Part shown: piece after piece, positions 11,641-22,612 of the stretch
Layout: every line of letters starts with the position of its first letter
How positions within the stretch are numbered: position 1 is the first letter of the stretch
Assembly (NCBI GenBank): GCA_037179385.1
Contig: CM074184.1
Span: forward strand, 17,068,001 to 17,132,000
Source: Holothuria scabra
Lineage: Eukaryota > Echinodermata > Holothuroidea > Aspidochirotida > Holothuriidae
Reading direction: 5' to 3'
DNA: 64,000 nucleotides
Made by a program: the position numbers and the translations under genes
The notes under the pieces: generated by a model
The model's database searches: none
Told to the model about the DNA's origin: nothing
What the model saw: the letters and a program-made list of their open reading frames with translations, nothing else

Positions 11641-12457
11641 TTAAAAACCCGTATACAATTCGGCATAAATGATATTCGAAGGAAAACTGCGTTCGAAATT
11701 CAATTTCGAAAAATGCCGCAACAGCTCACCTGACTTTTATGACGCAATTGGCGGCACAAACCCCGCCCTACGGCGCGCATCATGATGTGGAACTAATGTA
11801 ACGCTCGGTAAAGTTATCTTATCCTAGCAACCTCATGAAAACGATTGCATCACAATAAAGAGTCCAACATACAGAGCGAAAGGCGCGGACCATGGTGGGG
11901 ATTCGGAGCAAATCATTGGCCAAAATGTTCGCGTGCATATGCGCGCGGGTAAAAATAGTTCTGTTTTTGTGCAAGAAAGACGCGGTTCGGGCGCTAAAAA
12001 GAACAGCTATGAACATGTATGGACAGACCACAACAAGCGCATCCCCACTACGAGCGCGTCTTTACTGTATGAGCTGTTTGGTGGAGATGCTATTGCGAAT
12101 ACTAAGCAGTAACCGTGCAACGCACAATTCACAATGTAGTCAGTGACCACGCTCACTGCTATTGTAGCACCGGTGTTTGCAATTATGTATGCGCTAACAC
12201 GCGTTACCATGCACATGATTCGATGATTGTGAGCTCTCTGGTTCAGTGTTGCTAACCGTACCTCCAATGACGTCACCATTTTTGAGACGCGTTCACATAC
12301 GTTTTTTCGCATTAGTTCGAATTTCAAATGGGCTGAGCCTGGCCTGTAATTGGGAATCCAAAACGTCGTATGTCGGTATTTATGGACATAATTTAGTAGG
12401 GAAATCATTCACTTTATGTCAAGGTGTACCCAAAGAACAGTTACCGAGGAACTTACT
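11641..12457 (+). other. Intron 3, unassigned stretch
   Basis: This is locally GC-richer sequence with several overlapping ORFs of up to 133 codons on both strands, none resembling a known domain. It is possibly more repeat-derived DNA. Confidence 0.35.
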
Positions 12458-12732
12458 TTAGAAGATTTTCGGCCGACACATAAATCTTTTCTGCGTACTG
12501 GCCTGTGGCGAATCCTAGCCCGTGGCAAGGAATAACCCAAGATATGAAACTGTGGGTGACTAACATTAGGTTAGGCATAGGGCATACCTATCTTACATAT
12601 TAGTGCCCTGAAAACTTGGTGGTTTTGAAGCATCGCCAAAAAAACATACGTGACAATTTCCTTGCCACGGGCTAGGATTCACCACAGGCCAGTACGCAGA
12701 AAATGTTTGTGCGTCGGCCGGAAATCTTTTAA
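12458..12732. mobile_element. MITE-like element with ~70-bp terminal inverted repeats
   Basis: The left arm is 12458-12530 and the right arm is 12657-12732. They are inverted copies sharing CTGCGTACTGGCCTGTGG, AATCCTAGCCCGTGGCAAGG and CGGCCGAC with only a few differences. The loop is about 125 bp and has no coding capacity. No convincing target duplication is visible. Confidence 0.75.
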
Positions 12733-13802
12733 CGCCACGCGTTTAACATGGCGCACAAGCCCAGGTTTTAATTGAGACGCACTTGATGCACATATCAGCT
12801 CCGGGGCACACGTGAAGTTTGCCGTCGCGTCAAAATAGAGAATACGCCCATACAGCTAGTGCCTGAATAATAACAATTACGCACTTGTCTGAAGCGTCCC
12901 CGAAAGCGTCTTACTTTTTTAATCGTCGCGTCCATATCCGTATCAGTTAAGTGTAACAGTCAAGCTAGTTTTCTTTAGAGTGTTGCAATGGGATAACAAC
13001 ATCTTAAAAATAAATTTGTTCCAAAATCTTAGATAGGTCTACTGGATTAAAAGGGCAACCGTTACAAAGATTGGATAGCCCATTTCTCCAGTTCTTTTAT
13101 AATCCGGTGTCAGAGTTTAAATATCCAAATGATATTTTTTGTTTTTGAATAAGGGGTGCGCCTATAGTTCCAAGAACTTGATTGGTCTGTGCCATATTCT
13201 TTCCCCTCGCTATCTTACGAAAAAACAAACTTCCGTCCCTTGGAACGAAAAAAAAATCGCTTCCCTTCGACTTCAAATAGGAATTTCAAAGGATTGTGGC
13301 ATGCAGTTTTAGTATGGTAATTTTTGTCAATGACATTCTACTGCAACATAAAAACAGCACAGATGAATAGTTCAAACAGCACATGAATAGTTCAAGTTCT
13401 GTAACCAACTTGCGCATATGTTAGCGATGAGATATGCAACTTCGTGGAGTGCCCTCTTGTTTCTGTTCGGTTTGAAGTCGTTTAGCTTTGATTGTGGTCT
13501 CCAAAAATGTGATCTCGCTGTCTCTCTATATATACATCTCAATTGACCAGAAATAACATTACATGAAGAGCAAAATATCACTTCAACTAAGTCATTTCAT
13601 GTTATAGTTGGTGGAACCATTACCCTGTTCCACAAGTCAGTGCCATAATATTAGCAATAAACAATATGTGCTGTCCAAGTTGTTTCTGTTCCGATAAGTT
13701 TTGACGAAGGCACGTGACATGTCACTCGTAATGAAGTTGCAAACTGCAAACGTTGAATTGTTTCTGTCAACTATCATTCAGAACTAGCAAGTATGAATAA
13801 AT
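12733..13802 (+). other. Intron 3, unassigned stretch
   Basis: No module, gene or repeat I can support. Confidence 0.4.
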
Positions 13803-14035
13803 ACACTCTAAAAACGTATTTAGCAATTGTCCCCATTTTGTACACAAGTTTAAATTCTCAATCTGAACACGTTTAGAAATTAAATGATAAATGTTTAGCA
13901 ATTCAACGTGTTTAAAAGGCCAGATGTTTAGGAACTAAAATCGAGTGTTTACTGTCAAAATGTGGTTTCAAATGGGGGGGGGGGGAACATTTGTTATAAA
14001 AAACGTTTCAGTCAGAAACACTTTTTTTAGAGTGT
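13803..14035. mobile_element. Small TIR element with ACACTCTAAAAA ends
   Basis: The left end ACACTCTAAAAACG faces the right end TTTTTTTAGAGTGT, a 12-bp terminal inverted repeat. Internal AACACGTTTA and ACGTGTTTAAA motifs repeat in both directions. A poly-G run lies near 13975. The end sequence is shared with the element at 795-1210, suggesting related non-autonomous elements mobilised by one transposase; that last point is inference. Confidence 0.65.
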
Positions 14036-14176
14036 GAAGTATTGGATTTGACAGCTCATCAATATTTATCACATCTGGGTTTTCTTGATGAATCTTTCTT
14101 ATTTAGGAAAGTCGGAGATTTTGCTTCAAAAATATTTTGGACTTAATTGATTTCGATTTGTATGTCTTCCTTCTAG

Positions 14177-14437
14177 TATCAGTTGGCGCGCCCTCCGGTG
14201 TGGTAAACGTTCAATCTACAACAACAGACTCGATCACGATTGACTATACGGAGATACAAGGTGCAACATCGTATCAAATCATCTATATGGATGGGACTGG
14301 CTTCACCAGAATGATAACCTCAAACGGGTCGCCATTTACAATCCCAGGCCTAAATCCCGCAACAGAGTACAACATACAGGTCAATGGTGTCGTGGGAGGT
14401 CAGACTCAGCTAGTTGGTTCAACAACAGGAACAACAA
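14177..14437 (+). CDS. Exon 4: fibronectin type III domain
   Basis: The exon is 261 nt, 87 codons, phase 1-1. It contains GAPSGVVNV at the domain start, the strand SYQIIYMDG and the corner LNPATEYNIQV. The usual B-strand tryptophan is replaced by tyrosine (ITIDYTEI). Two acceptors 6 nt apart are both in phase: ttctag before 14177 and tatcag before 14183. I use the first. The donor is aacaa|gtaact. Confidence 0.85.
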
Positions 14438-14951
14438 GTAACTAATTTTTGTATTCAATACAATTTATTCGTTTCATTTTCGTGAATCGATATCTTTTCC
14501 CTGTCCCCAGATGTTTACCAGTTCTAATGTACAGTCGCAATATTTATAATTCGTGTGCTCAAACCAAGTACACAAAAAATAATATGTTTATACAAATATG
14601 AGTTAGAAACTGATATTTTTATGTTCTTCGTCAATCCTACTTTAGGCGTTTCATAAGTTTATAATTGTACAGAACAAGAAGAACAGATGATGAAAAGTAG
14701 CCTCACCTGTAAAATTAGCCTTTTAGGACATAAATAGCTGGCAAACATCCTGAAGTTGAAAGGAGGAAAGACATATCTGGTCTTTTTCTTTAATACTTAG
14801 TCTAGCTACGAGACCTTATTTAACAGAAGGCAAGCTGCCAATGTACTTCTAAGGATGTTTTCTAGCACGACATCAGTGCGTCAGTTGTTTTCTTACTCAC
14901 ACACAAGAGCCCTCATTTTCAGACATTACATTTACATGACATTTTTTACAG
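14438..14951 (+). other. Intron 4 (514 bp)
   Basis: AT-rich, with no element seen. It ends tttttacag. Confidence 0.6.
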
Positions 14952-15533
14952 ACTTCCCAGATGCTAATATCAACCCGGAAGTAACTGCTGTTGGCACGAA
15001 TACCTTCACCATCACGTGGGAGGATATATCTAACCTCGGTTTTACAAGCTATGAAATCACATACACAAATGAAGACGGTGTCACAATGACAACCACTGTA
15101 CCAGCTATACCTGGCGTTCCTCCATCTCAGGTCCTACAGGGCTTGTCTCCTGGACAGAGGCATGACGTTGTTATATCTGGTACCAGAGATGGTATGGTAA
15201 TTGATTTGTCTACCCTTGTCCAGTTTACCGAACCTTTGCCACCATCAGATGCTACCTTTATGCAAGTAGATGGTACCAATAATATCCAGGTCACATGGGA
15301 AGCACCACCTGGTGATGTCACAAACTATGTTATCATGTACATTGTTGATGGCACAGTTGTACGTAGGGTTGTGGACGGTAATACCCTATCTACCATAATA
15401 ACTGAATTTGCGCCTGGACAGGCCACCACTTTGACAGTTAGCTCAGCATCGGGAACCGATCCAAATAATTTGGAGGAGAGCGATCCGATAGAACCCAGAC
15501 AAATTGGTAACACAGATGTAATCGTGAATCCAG
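14952..15533 (+). CDS. Exon 5: two fibronectin type III domains in one exon
   Basis: The exon is 582 nt, 194 codons, phase 1-1. The first domain spans about codons 1-95, with FTITWEDI and the corner LSPGQRHDVV. The second spans about codons 96-185, with IQVTWEAPP, the strand NYVIMYIVDG and APGQATTLTV. It is the only exon with two modules and no intron between them, so it either lost an intron or arose as an unsplit duplication. A second in-phase acceptor (ttcccag) would start the exon at 14961. The donor is aatccag|gtgagt. It is the last FN3 before the EGF array. Confidence 0.87.
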
Positions 15534-15770
15534 GTGAGTGTGGTATCTTGTATAATGCAATCCCTCATTTTCTTCCAGGAGTGTAGAAAAGCAGAAAACT
15601 AAAACGAATCATCAGATCGTAATGGTGGAAGAAATCCAATTTTTGCCGAAGTATTTCACTTGCCATGAAATAAAACAAATGTGACTTATTCGTTAGCATT
15701 GAAAGTTGGAAGATGAAAACAAATTGAGAAACAAAATATTTATTCATATCTTTCCATTTGCTGACATTAT
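15534..15770 (+). other. Intron 5, 5' part
   Basis: No recognised content before the RX-DR repeat copy. Confidence 0.45.
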
Positions 15771-17110
15771 TATCTCATCGCTCCGTGAGGAGGATGAGAT
15801 ATTGTAATCACTTTGCCCGGTGAGCTATAAATGGGAATGCCAGCTGAAATTGGCACTGTTGCCATGGTAATGGGTGGTGCCCCCACGTTACTAGTCCAAG
15901 GGTCTAACCTTAGGTGGGGTCCCCCAAGGTAACCAAAACTCCAATTTTGTGTGAGGGGTCAAAACGTGTCCGTGTGTGTGTGCGTGTGGGTGTGTGTGTT
16001 TGTGTGAATTCTTGTTTTGCTAATATCTCTCTAACGGCTCGGCCGATTTTCTTCAAATTTTGTAGGAAGGTACCCTAGGTAGAACCACGGTACATATTGA
16101 GTAACCGGAAGTAAAGGTCAAAGATCAGAGGCCGAAGGTCAAATTTGGTGAAAATCATGATTTTACTATATTTCTGTAATGGAACATCGCACTGACATGA
16201 AACTTTGCACGTGTCATGGAAATATATAGAACTACCAAAATATATGGTTACCATGGCAACAGGTATCAAAGGTCACGTGATGGAAGGGGAAGTGTCTATT
16301 TTTAAGCGAAAAAAGAGGAAATTTGTGACTCTAACACCTCCTAGTGGGCTGGACCGATCCTTTTCAAACTTGGTGCGAAGGTACTCCAGGGTTAGAACTT
16401 GTGTCTCGCAGAATTCCAGAAGTGAAGGTCAAAGGTCAGAGGTCATATTTCGATAATAATTATTTTGGAGGGATTTTTTTGGCTGTATTTCTGGTCTGTC
16501 ATCATATTTCTATAAAGGAACATCGCATTGACATGAAACTTTGCACGTGTCATGAGGATATCTAGAACTACCAAAATGCATGGTTACCATGGCAACAGAC
16601 ATTTAAGTTCACGTGATGGAAGTGGAAGTGTCTGTTTTCAAGTGAAAAGCAGAAACTTTTAACTCGAACTCCTCTTAGTGGGCTAGATCGATCCTTTTCA
16701 AACTTGGTGGGAAGATACCCCAGGGTCGGAACTTGCATGTCTCGCAGATAATCCCGTAAGTGAAGGTCAAAGGTCAAATTTAGGTAAAGTCATACTTTTG
16801 TCTGTATTTCGGTAATGAAACATCTTAGTGACATGAAATTTCGCACATGTCATGAGGATGACTAGAACTATCCAAATATATGGTTGCCATGGCAACAGAA
16901 TCTGGAAGTGACGGTCTAAGGCCAAAGGTCAAATTGAGTCAAAATCGTTTTGTACATAATTCCAGGGGTAAACATTCAACCGAAATGAAACATGAAACGT
17001 ATAACAGGAGTGACATGTTCCGCCAAAATATTTCGTTGCCATGGCAACTCAGGTTTGAGGTCGCGTAACAAGAGGTCAAATGTACTATTTTACTTCAAAA
17101 ACTGCTGGTT
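15771..17110 (+). repeat. Interspersed repeat 'RX-DR', copy 2
   Basis: It is collinear with copy 1 from TATCTCATCGCTCCGTGAGG through the TG microsatellite, then has more internal subunits of roughly 300 bp. X-box-like 14-mers lie at 15858-15871, 16247-16260, 16583-16596, 16883-16896 and 17035-17048; the last two are the perfect palindrome GTTGCCATGGCAAC. Three AGGTCA half-sites with 1-bp spacing lie at 16426-16445, and another DR1 at 16764-16776. The binding-site resemblance is seen in the sequence; any binding is inference. Confidence 0.75.
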
Positions 17111-18454
17111 GTTGGCTTTTGTTTAAAGGTGGTGAACATGTGCCCCAAACTGAGAAAATGTGACTCGTAGAGTCCGGTCCAAGGTGTAGCAAACCCTTTC
17201 CATAATTCTCTTGCGTATAGAAATCTTCTTCTTTAATTGTATGGGGTTTGAAAGTATTAAGAGTCAATATTTGTTACCGTTTCACAAGGCGGAATAAAAC
17301 GCCTCGTGGATTCACAAACATCGGTGCACGCGGAAGTGACAATTTGACTTGCGCGTCGTTCTATTCGGCAATGTGCTTACACTACAAACGCACTACATAA
17401 ATTGCTGTTAATAGCTGAAATTCATAAATTCATAAATTCATCGTCATCCATGATAGGCCTATCAGTCAAATAACCACTGCAATTGCTTCACGAACTCGAT
17501 GGTTTTCCACTCTCCAACTTAGGCCTTCATAATCAGTTAGTTTGGCTTACACGTTTCCGCTAAATACTGTTACCATTAACAGCTTGGTTTGCGCGTCTGC
17601 TACTCAAACGAAGTCTGAATATCACCACGCGACTTTCATGCCGTGAGGTAGAAATCTGAATCGCAATATTTTCAGGGGGCGGACGTCAGCGCGAAGACGT
17701 TAACTGTGGGCTAAAACGCCGCGTTGCCCTGGCCAAGTCGTGTAAACTAAAGCTCCCTAATGACGCGTGTGGCCGCACGCAGTAGAATTCGTAATGGGCG
17801 TGTGGTAGGCTAAGTGCGCGTATCTGATTGGTTAATCAGCTGTCTGAATTTGTTGGTGTAACATGCAATGATACGCGTTTTGTTCGTCTCGGCCTTACTA
17901 TAGGGAGCTTACACGCGTGTAAAAGCCAACTAACGCAACCACCCTCAGGAGGACAAATAACACACACGGAAGCTAAGTAAGGAAATGTGGTGCGTGGCGG
18001 GATGTCTTTTAGAACAACTAGTGCGTCCGCTGAATTTGACCTTTTGACCTTTGGTGCAAGCTCCTCACAGAGGACGTCAATGCTTTGCGCGTTTCTCTAT
18101 TTGTTCATCCAGGCGTACATTGTGCAACAATTGTAGCTAAGGTTCTATTGTGCGCGCGTATCGGTAACACACCTACTGCGAATGATCAGTAACATCCAGT
18201 AAGCCAAATTAAAACACGCTGACGTCATTATTTTCACTTCTGGAACGCGTTTCTAGCACATCAAAATTGGCATGAGGTTTTTGTAGCTAAAATCCCCAAA
18301 GGAACTGAACACTCACTGTTAAATACCTCCCTCATGAAAAACTTGTACCTACAAATCTTGGACAAAACTGTTGGAACACCTTCGACCATTATGTCATATT
18401 TGATGCAGTGTGAGGTTTAGAACACCTAAGTTCCGATAATTCAATTCCAAGTTC
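17111..18454 (+). other. Intron 5, unassigned stretch
   Basis: It has a relatively GC- and CpG-containing patch around 17270-18130. No exon or known element was recognised. Confidence 0.35.
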
Positions 18455-18640
18455 CCAGGATTTTTTGGCTGTATTTCTGGTCTTTTACCGTATTTCTGAT
18501 AAGAGAACATCGCATTGACGTAAAACTTTGCACGTGTCATGAGGATATCTAGAACTACCAAAATGCATGGTTACCATGGCAACAGACATTTAAGGTCACG
18601 TGATGGTAGTGGAAGTGTCTATTTTCAAAACGAGCTTGAC
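18455..18640 (+). repeat. RX-DR repeat, fragment (copy 3)
   Basis: It is nearly identical to 16465-16640, including the GTTACCATGGCAAC palindrome at 18570-18583 and TTTAAGGTCACGTGATGG. The high similarity to one internal subunit of copy 2 points to a recent local copy or a family consensus. Confidence 0.7.
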
Positions 18641-19214
18641 AGAATTAAGTCCCGCGATGAGATCAGCAACTCCGATGATTGCCCTCTTGTTATTATGTTA
18701 TTCATTGTGTTGCCAGTGTAAAGGTTGCAAAAGCTATGAGATCTTAGGGCAGATGAGGCAAATTTTAGAGCTTTTTGGCTGTTAGAGGAGGGGTGGTCAC
18801 AGGTCGAAATGTACTTAAAAGGTATTACTCAATTTGCAAAAACGTGTCCTATACTCCTCCAAACGTCTGCTGAAATACAATTTGACCGCACTGTAACTAA
18901 TCCTGAAGTGGGTTCCTTTAAAAACTGAAGACGTCATAATGTTAAGAGTAAGCGGCTAGTGAAGGGGATTTTCAGTACACGTCTTTTCCTAGTTACCCGT
19001 TTTGTGAAATTTTGTAGGGCTGAAGATGTTCGTAAGCTCAACAAGTACTCGTTATCTGGTTTTATCCCAATACTGGATCTCTACATTCGTGTTTCGATGA
19101 AAATAAGAAGTTAAATAGTGTACTAGCTAAAAATCTTGAATTTGCACGGCGTCCAAGAGAGGACAACCAAACGAATAGATTATTTTCAGGTCCGCATATC
19201 AATAATCTCGGACA

Positions 19215-19315
19215 TATCTATTGTCTCATGTCTCCTGACCGGTTGTATCAGGATTCTGAGATACTACTTTAGAATTTCGAGATACTGCTCTGCGTTTTGA
19301 GATAACAGTTGTATT
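19215..19315 (+). repeat. Short ~22-bp tandem motif GATTCTGAGATACTAC
   Basis: Three to four decayed units of the form (A)GAATTC/TTTTGAGATACT. They resemble the 21-bp array at 36955-37075. Confidence 0.45.
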
Positions 19316-19483
19316 TAATATGAGAACAGAAATATTTTTGGTTGTTCATTTCTGCCAGCGTGAAAGATTTCGAATGGCAAAAAATTAGATTGATCTTGAG
19401 GGCTTATCATATCCAGAGTAAATTGATGAACTTGAGACTAGAAAATCAATGAATTGCTCATTTTACCCTGTATATTTCTACAG

Positions 19484-19606
19484 GTACCAATCCTTGTGTA
19501 CCCAATTCATGTTTGAACGGAGGCCAGTGTAGGGCTACAACAACAACCACATACGTATGCCAGTGTTCTGCAGACTTTTCTGGCTTCAATTGTGAAACTC
19601 CTAACG
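19484..19606 (+). CDS. Exon 6: EGF-like domain (first of the array)
   Basis: The exon is 123 nt, 41 codons, phase 1-1, with six cysteines in the order C1-x4-C2-x5-C3-x8-C4-x1-C5-x8-C6. Motifs CLNGGQC and FSGFNC are seen. The C3-C4 loop contains five consecutive threonines encoded by ACA/ACC codons, a small coding microsatellite. It lacks the DxNE calcium-binding start. The acceptor is tctacag and the donor is aacg|gtagga, a rather weak site. Confidence 0.85.
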
Positions 19607-22388
19607 GTAGGAACACTTTTCTTCGTTCAAAGCAGAAAACTTTTGACAGGTTGAATATACTTTCCCGTGTTTTGTATTTAACTAGTTTTTGTACGTGGAT
19701 ATTTGTTTTTGTAGATGGATATTTAAAGGTAAGTTAAACTCACATTGACTTTGCATTGATTACTACAGAACAAGCACCGTGTAGTACACCACAGTCTAAA
19801 ATCAAGTAGTTACATAAATAACATCGGCTGCTAAGTGATTTTGTGCGGTTTACTATTCATATTTTAATAGCTGCTTCTGTTGCAGTTATATAAAATGGTC
19901 AAATTAAATCCATAAATTTAAAGTTTATATTAGGGTTACTTTTCATTAAAAAAAAAAAATCACTTTCACTGATTTTTCTTCCTCAGAAATAGGTAAGGTC
20001 ATGTGGGAATGAAAAATTACCTGCCTTTAATACATAAACTATTTATACGAAAAGGAGTTACTGCATGGTACCAATTGGCTTTGATATTCGTTTTGAACGA
20101 AGTGCGGTAGGGTGAGAAAAAACACAGTGAAACAAAGATTGTGAAATGAATAATGGTTTTTTTCGTAGAGAAAGGAGACTAAAATCGTTGAAATCTTAGC
20201 TGGGAAAGATGAATGATGTACATGCAGTCCAAGAGTACATATTATTTCCCTCTGATGTCATGTTACTCGTCAGCTATGATTGATATTCATACAACGTTTA
20301 TCTTTTACGTAGTCTTCTTTCTTTAGTCACATAAATTGAAAGGAAGAAGGTCGCTACTATCATTTTTGTTTGCGCATTTTTATCCTGGTTGCAGGTTATT
20401 AAAAAAAATTAGCGATTCATTGCCAGTGATTACACTACAGTTGTATTTACAAAAAAATGTAATTCCATGTCAGAGATATTATCTTGGATAAAAATTTCTT
20501 GCAAATTTTAATACTTTATGTCAACACCTAAAGTGCAGGACTGTACTCTAACAAAAAGCTCAGTGGGTCTTAATCAGGCGAACGTTTGGACGCAAAATCC
20601 ACATTAGGCCTACGCTGTAAAATTAACGATAATTTTCCTTTAAGTTGTCGGCTGCCTTGCTTTAGCTATCTGACAACCAGGAACGTATTTTATTTTGAAC
20701 CCTACTAAAGGATTAAAGGGGAAAACCGTTTACACTCTAATAATTTGGACGGGTGCCTAAATCTACACATGAAACTCTTGTGGAAATGTTTCAAAAACAC
20801 CCTTTACTCTGAATCTATCTTCAGGGATAATAAGGATAGCTTTTATTAGTTTTTTTTGAAGGAGGGGGGAGGGGGGGGGTACTAGTTGACGTTGCACAAT
20901 TTTGTGTGGTAGGGGAAGGAGAAGAGACTGGATAAGAACAAACCGATGTCACGCCAAGCAATAATTCAATAGAATCATTCATGCTTATGTCACTGGTTGG
21001 CGTAGAGCATGCGTAGGGGCACATGCGTTACATTAGGTTTTGTGCATGCAGCAGTCTCGCGGTTGCATGCAGAATGTGTCCGAATTAGAATGTACATTTA
21101 ACTGTGACGAAACTGTAGCCCCACTTCTACAACTTTGTTGTCAAGTAACCGTAACATCATTTGTTTACAAACATGAATGAATCTGTACGAACTCAAAGTT
21201 GTACCAGTGTTTGCATGAAAAATAGCTACAGTGCAAATTAAGTGTAATGGTCATACCTCTCTATTCACGGAATCCATTTTGTGAACTGTCGATTACCACA
21301 TAGCAATTACACGGTAACTGCTGTATGCTGAAATCGTTATTTCATCGAATCCGTTCTCGACCTTGATGTGATCTGGGCTTATATTTAGTCTCTTTACCTA
21401 TCACTTTGGGTTTCAAACTAACCCTTTTCGTTTCAGAATTGGCATTTGGCAGTTTGGTTTACAAATTAATTTTCATTCTTATCAAAAGTGTTGCAAACAG
21501 TGCTTAACATATGTACTACAATTTCGTATTTAGGGTCCGCTTCTTATAATCCCGTGACTTGCCCAAATATGACAAAAGCTGTAAATAACATCATTTTGAA
21601 ATATTTATTTAGTATGGTACCATTATAAACTAGTACATGGATATTCGCCTCTACTGATAGTCCTATTTCAAAAGTTTACTTGATGGAACGCTGACACGGA
21701 GATAATTTCCGTGTGGTATTTTTTCATTTCATTATAAACTGCATAATGTCATCATTTGCAGAAAAACCACCATCATTGTTTCTACTTGTGATAAAACGGG
21801 TGTCACCATTCATTCAGTTATTGATTTTCATAGTTAATTTGATATGGGAAACTTTTTACATTTTTGAGTCATTTCTTTTCCAACGCAGATACCATTGATT
21901 CAAACAATCAATATTTTGTTTTTTTGTGTGAAATACTTACAGTTACTAAAGCGTGTAACTTGCTTACTGTTGTACCTGGAATATAGGGTTGTACTGTTGC
22001 TATAAATGCAATCTGCATCATGACCATACTACTGAATGTTTTTTAAAATTTTGTAAGCAACTTTGTTAAATATTATAATGATTTCTGGATTGATGAAAAC
22101 GTTCAAAAGAGGTCCTCCACGATTACAGCATTAATCTTGTTATTTATCCTTCCGTTCGCTGAAATCTCGCCTGCTTGCTTCAAGTTCATTCTGTGTCAGT
22201 ATGTAGCAAAATTACAACATTCAATAGCTAATAACTTCCGAGATACGAACATGGGAATTGAGTGAAAATTTCACCAGAGTTCCTATAATATGTTTTAATC
22301 TTCCTCTTTGCCATATCAAAAATCAATTTCGCTCGCTCTGGACTATTCTTTTAAGAATGTTATTGCTCTTAACAGACAGGACGAACCT
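19607..22388 (+). other. Intron 6, 5' part
   Basis: AT-rich. Nothing could be assigned except a lone ACACTCTAATAA end-like motif near 20733 and a short poly-G run near 20865. No EGF exon was found on reading all frames for the cysteine pattern. Confidence 0.45.
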
Positions 22389-22612
22389 GTGTACTTTTTG
22401 TTACAATAATGCAATAAGTATGATATGTATGTTAAAAACGAAACTTAGAAAGTTTTCTCTGGAAGATGGTTCACATGCAAATTAAAAGCAAATGCGAACC
22501 TGCAGTGTACCTTTTTAATACAATGATGTGATAGGCTTAATATCTTTATAAAAACAAAACTGAAACACAATTTCCTTTAAAAGGTGGTTCAAATGCAGAT
22601 TAAAAGCAAATG
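22389..22612 (+). repeat. Tandem duplication, ~117-bp unit, two diverged copies
   Basis: GTGTAC-TTTT, TTACAATAATG, GGTTCACATGCA and ATTAAAAGCAAATG recur in the same order about 117 bp apart (for example 22481 and 22599). Confidence 0.65.

Noticed and set aside
11819..12461. Overlapping ORFs on both strands (up to 133 codons)
   Set aside because: Mutually overlapping frames in a locally GC-richer patch; no domain seen.
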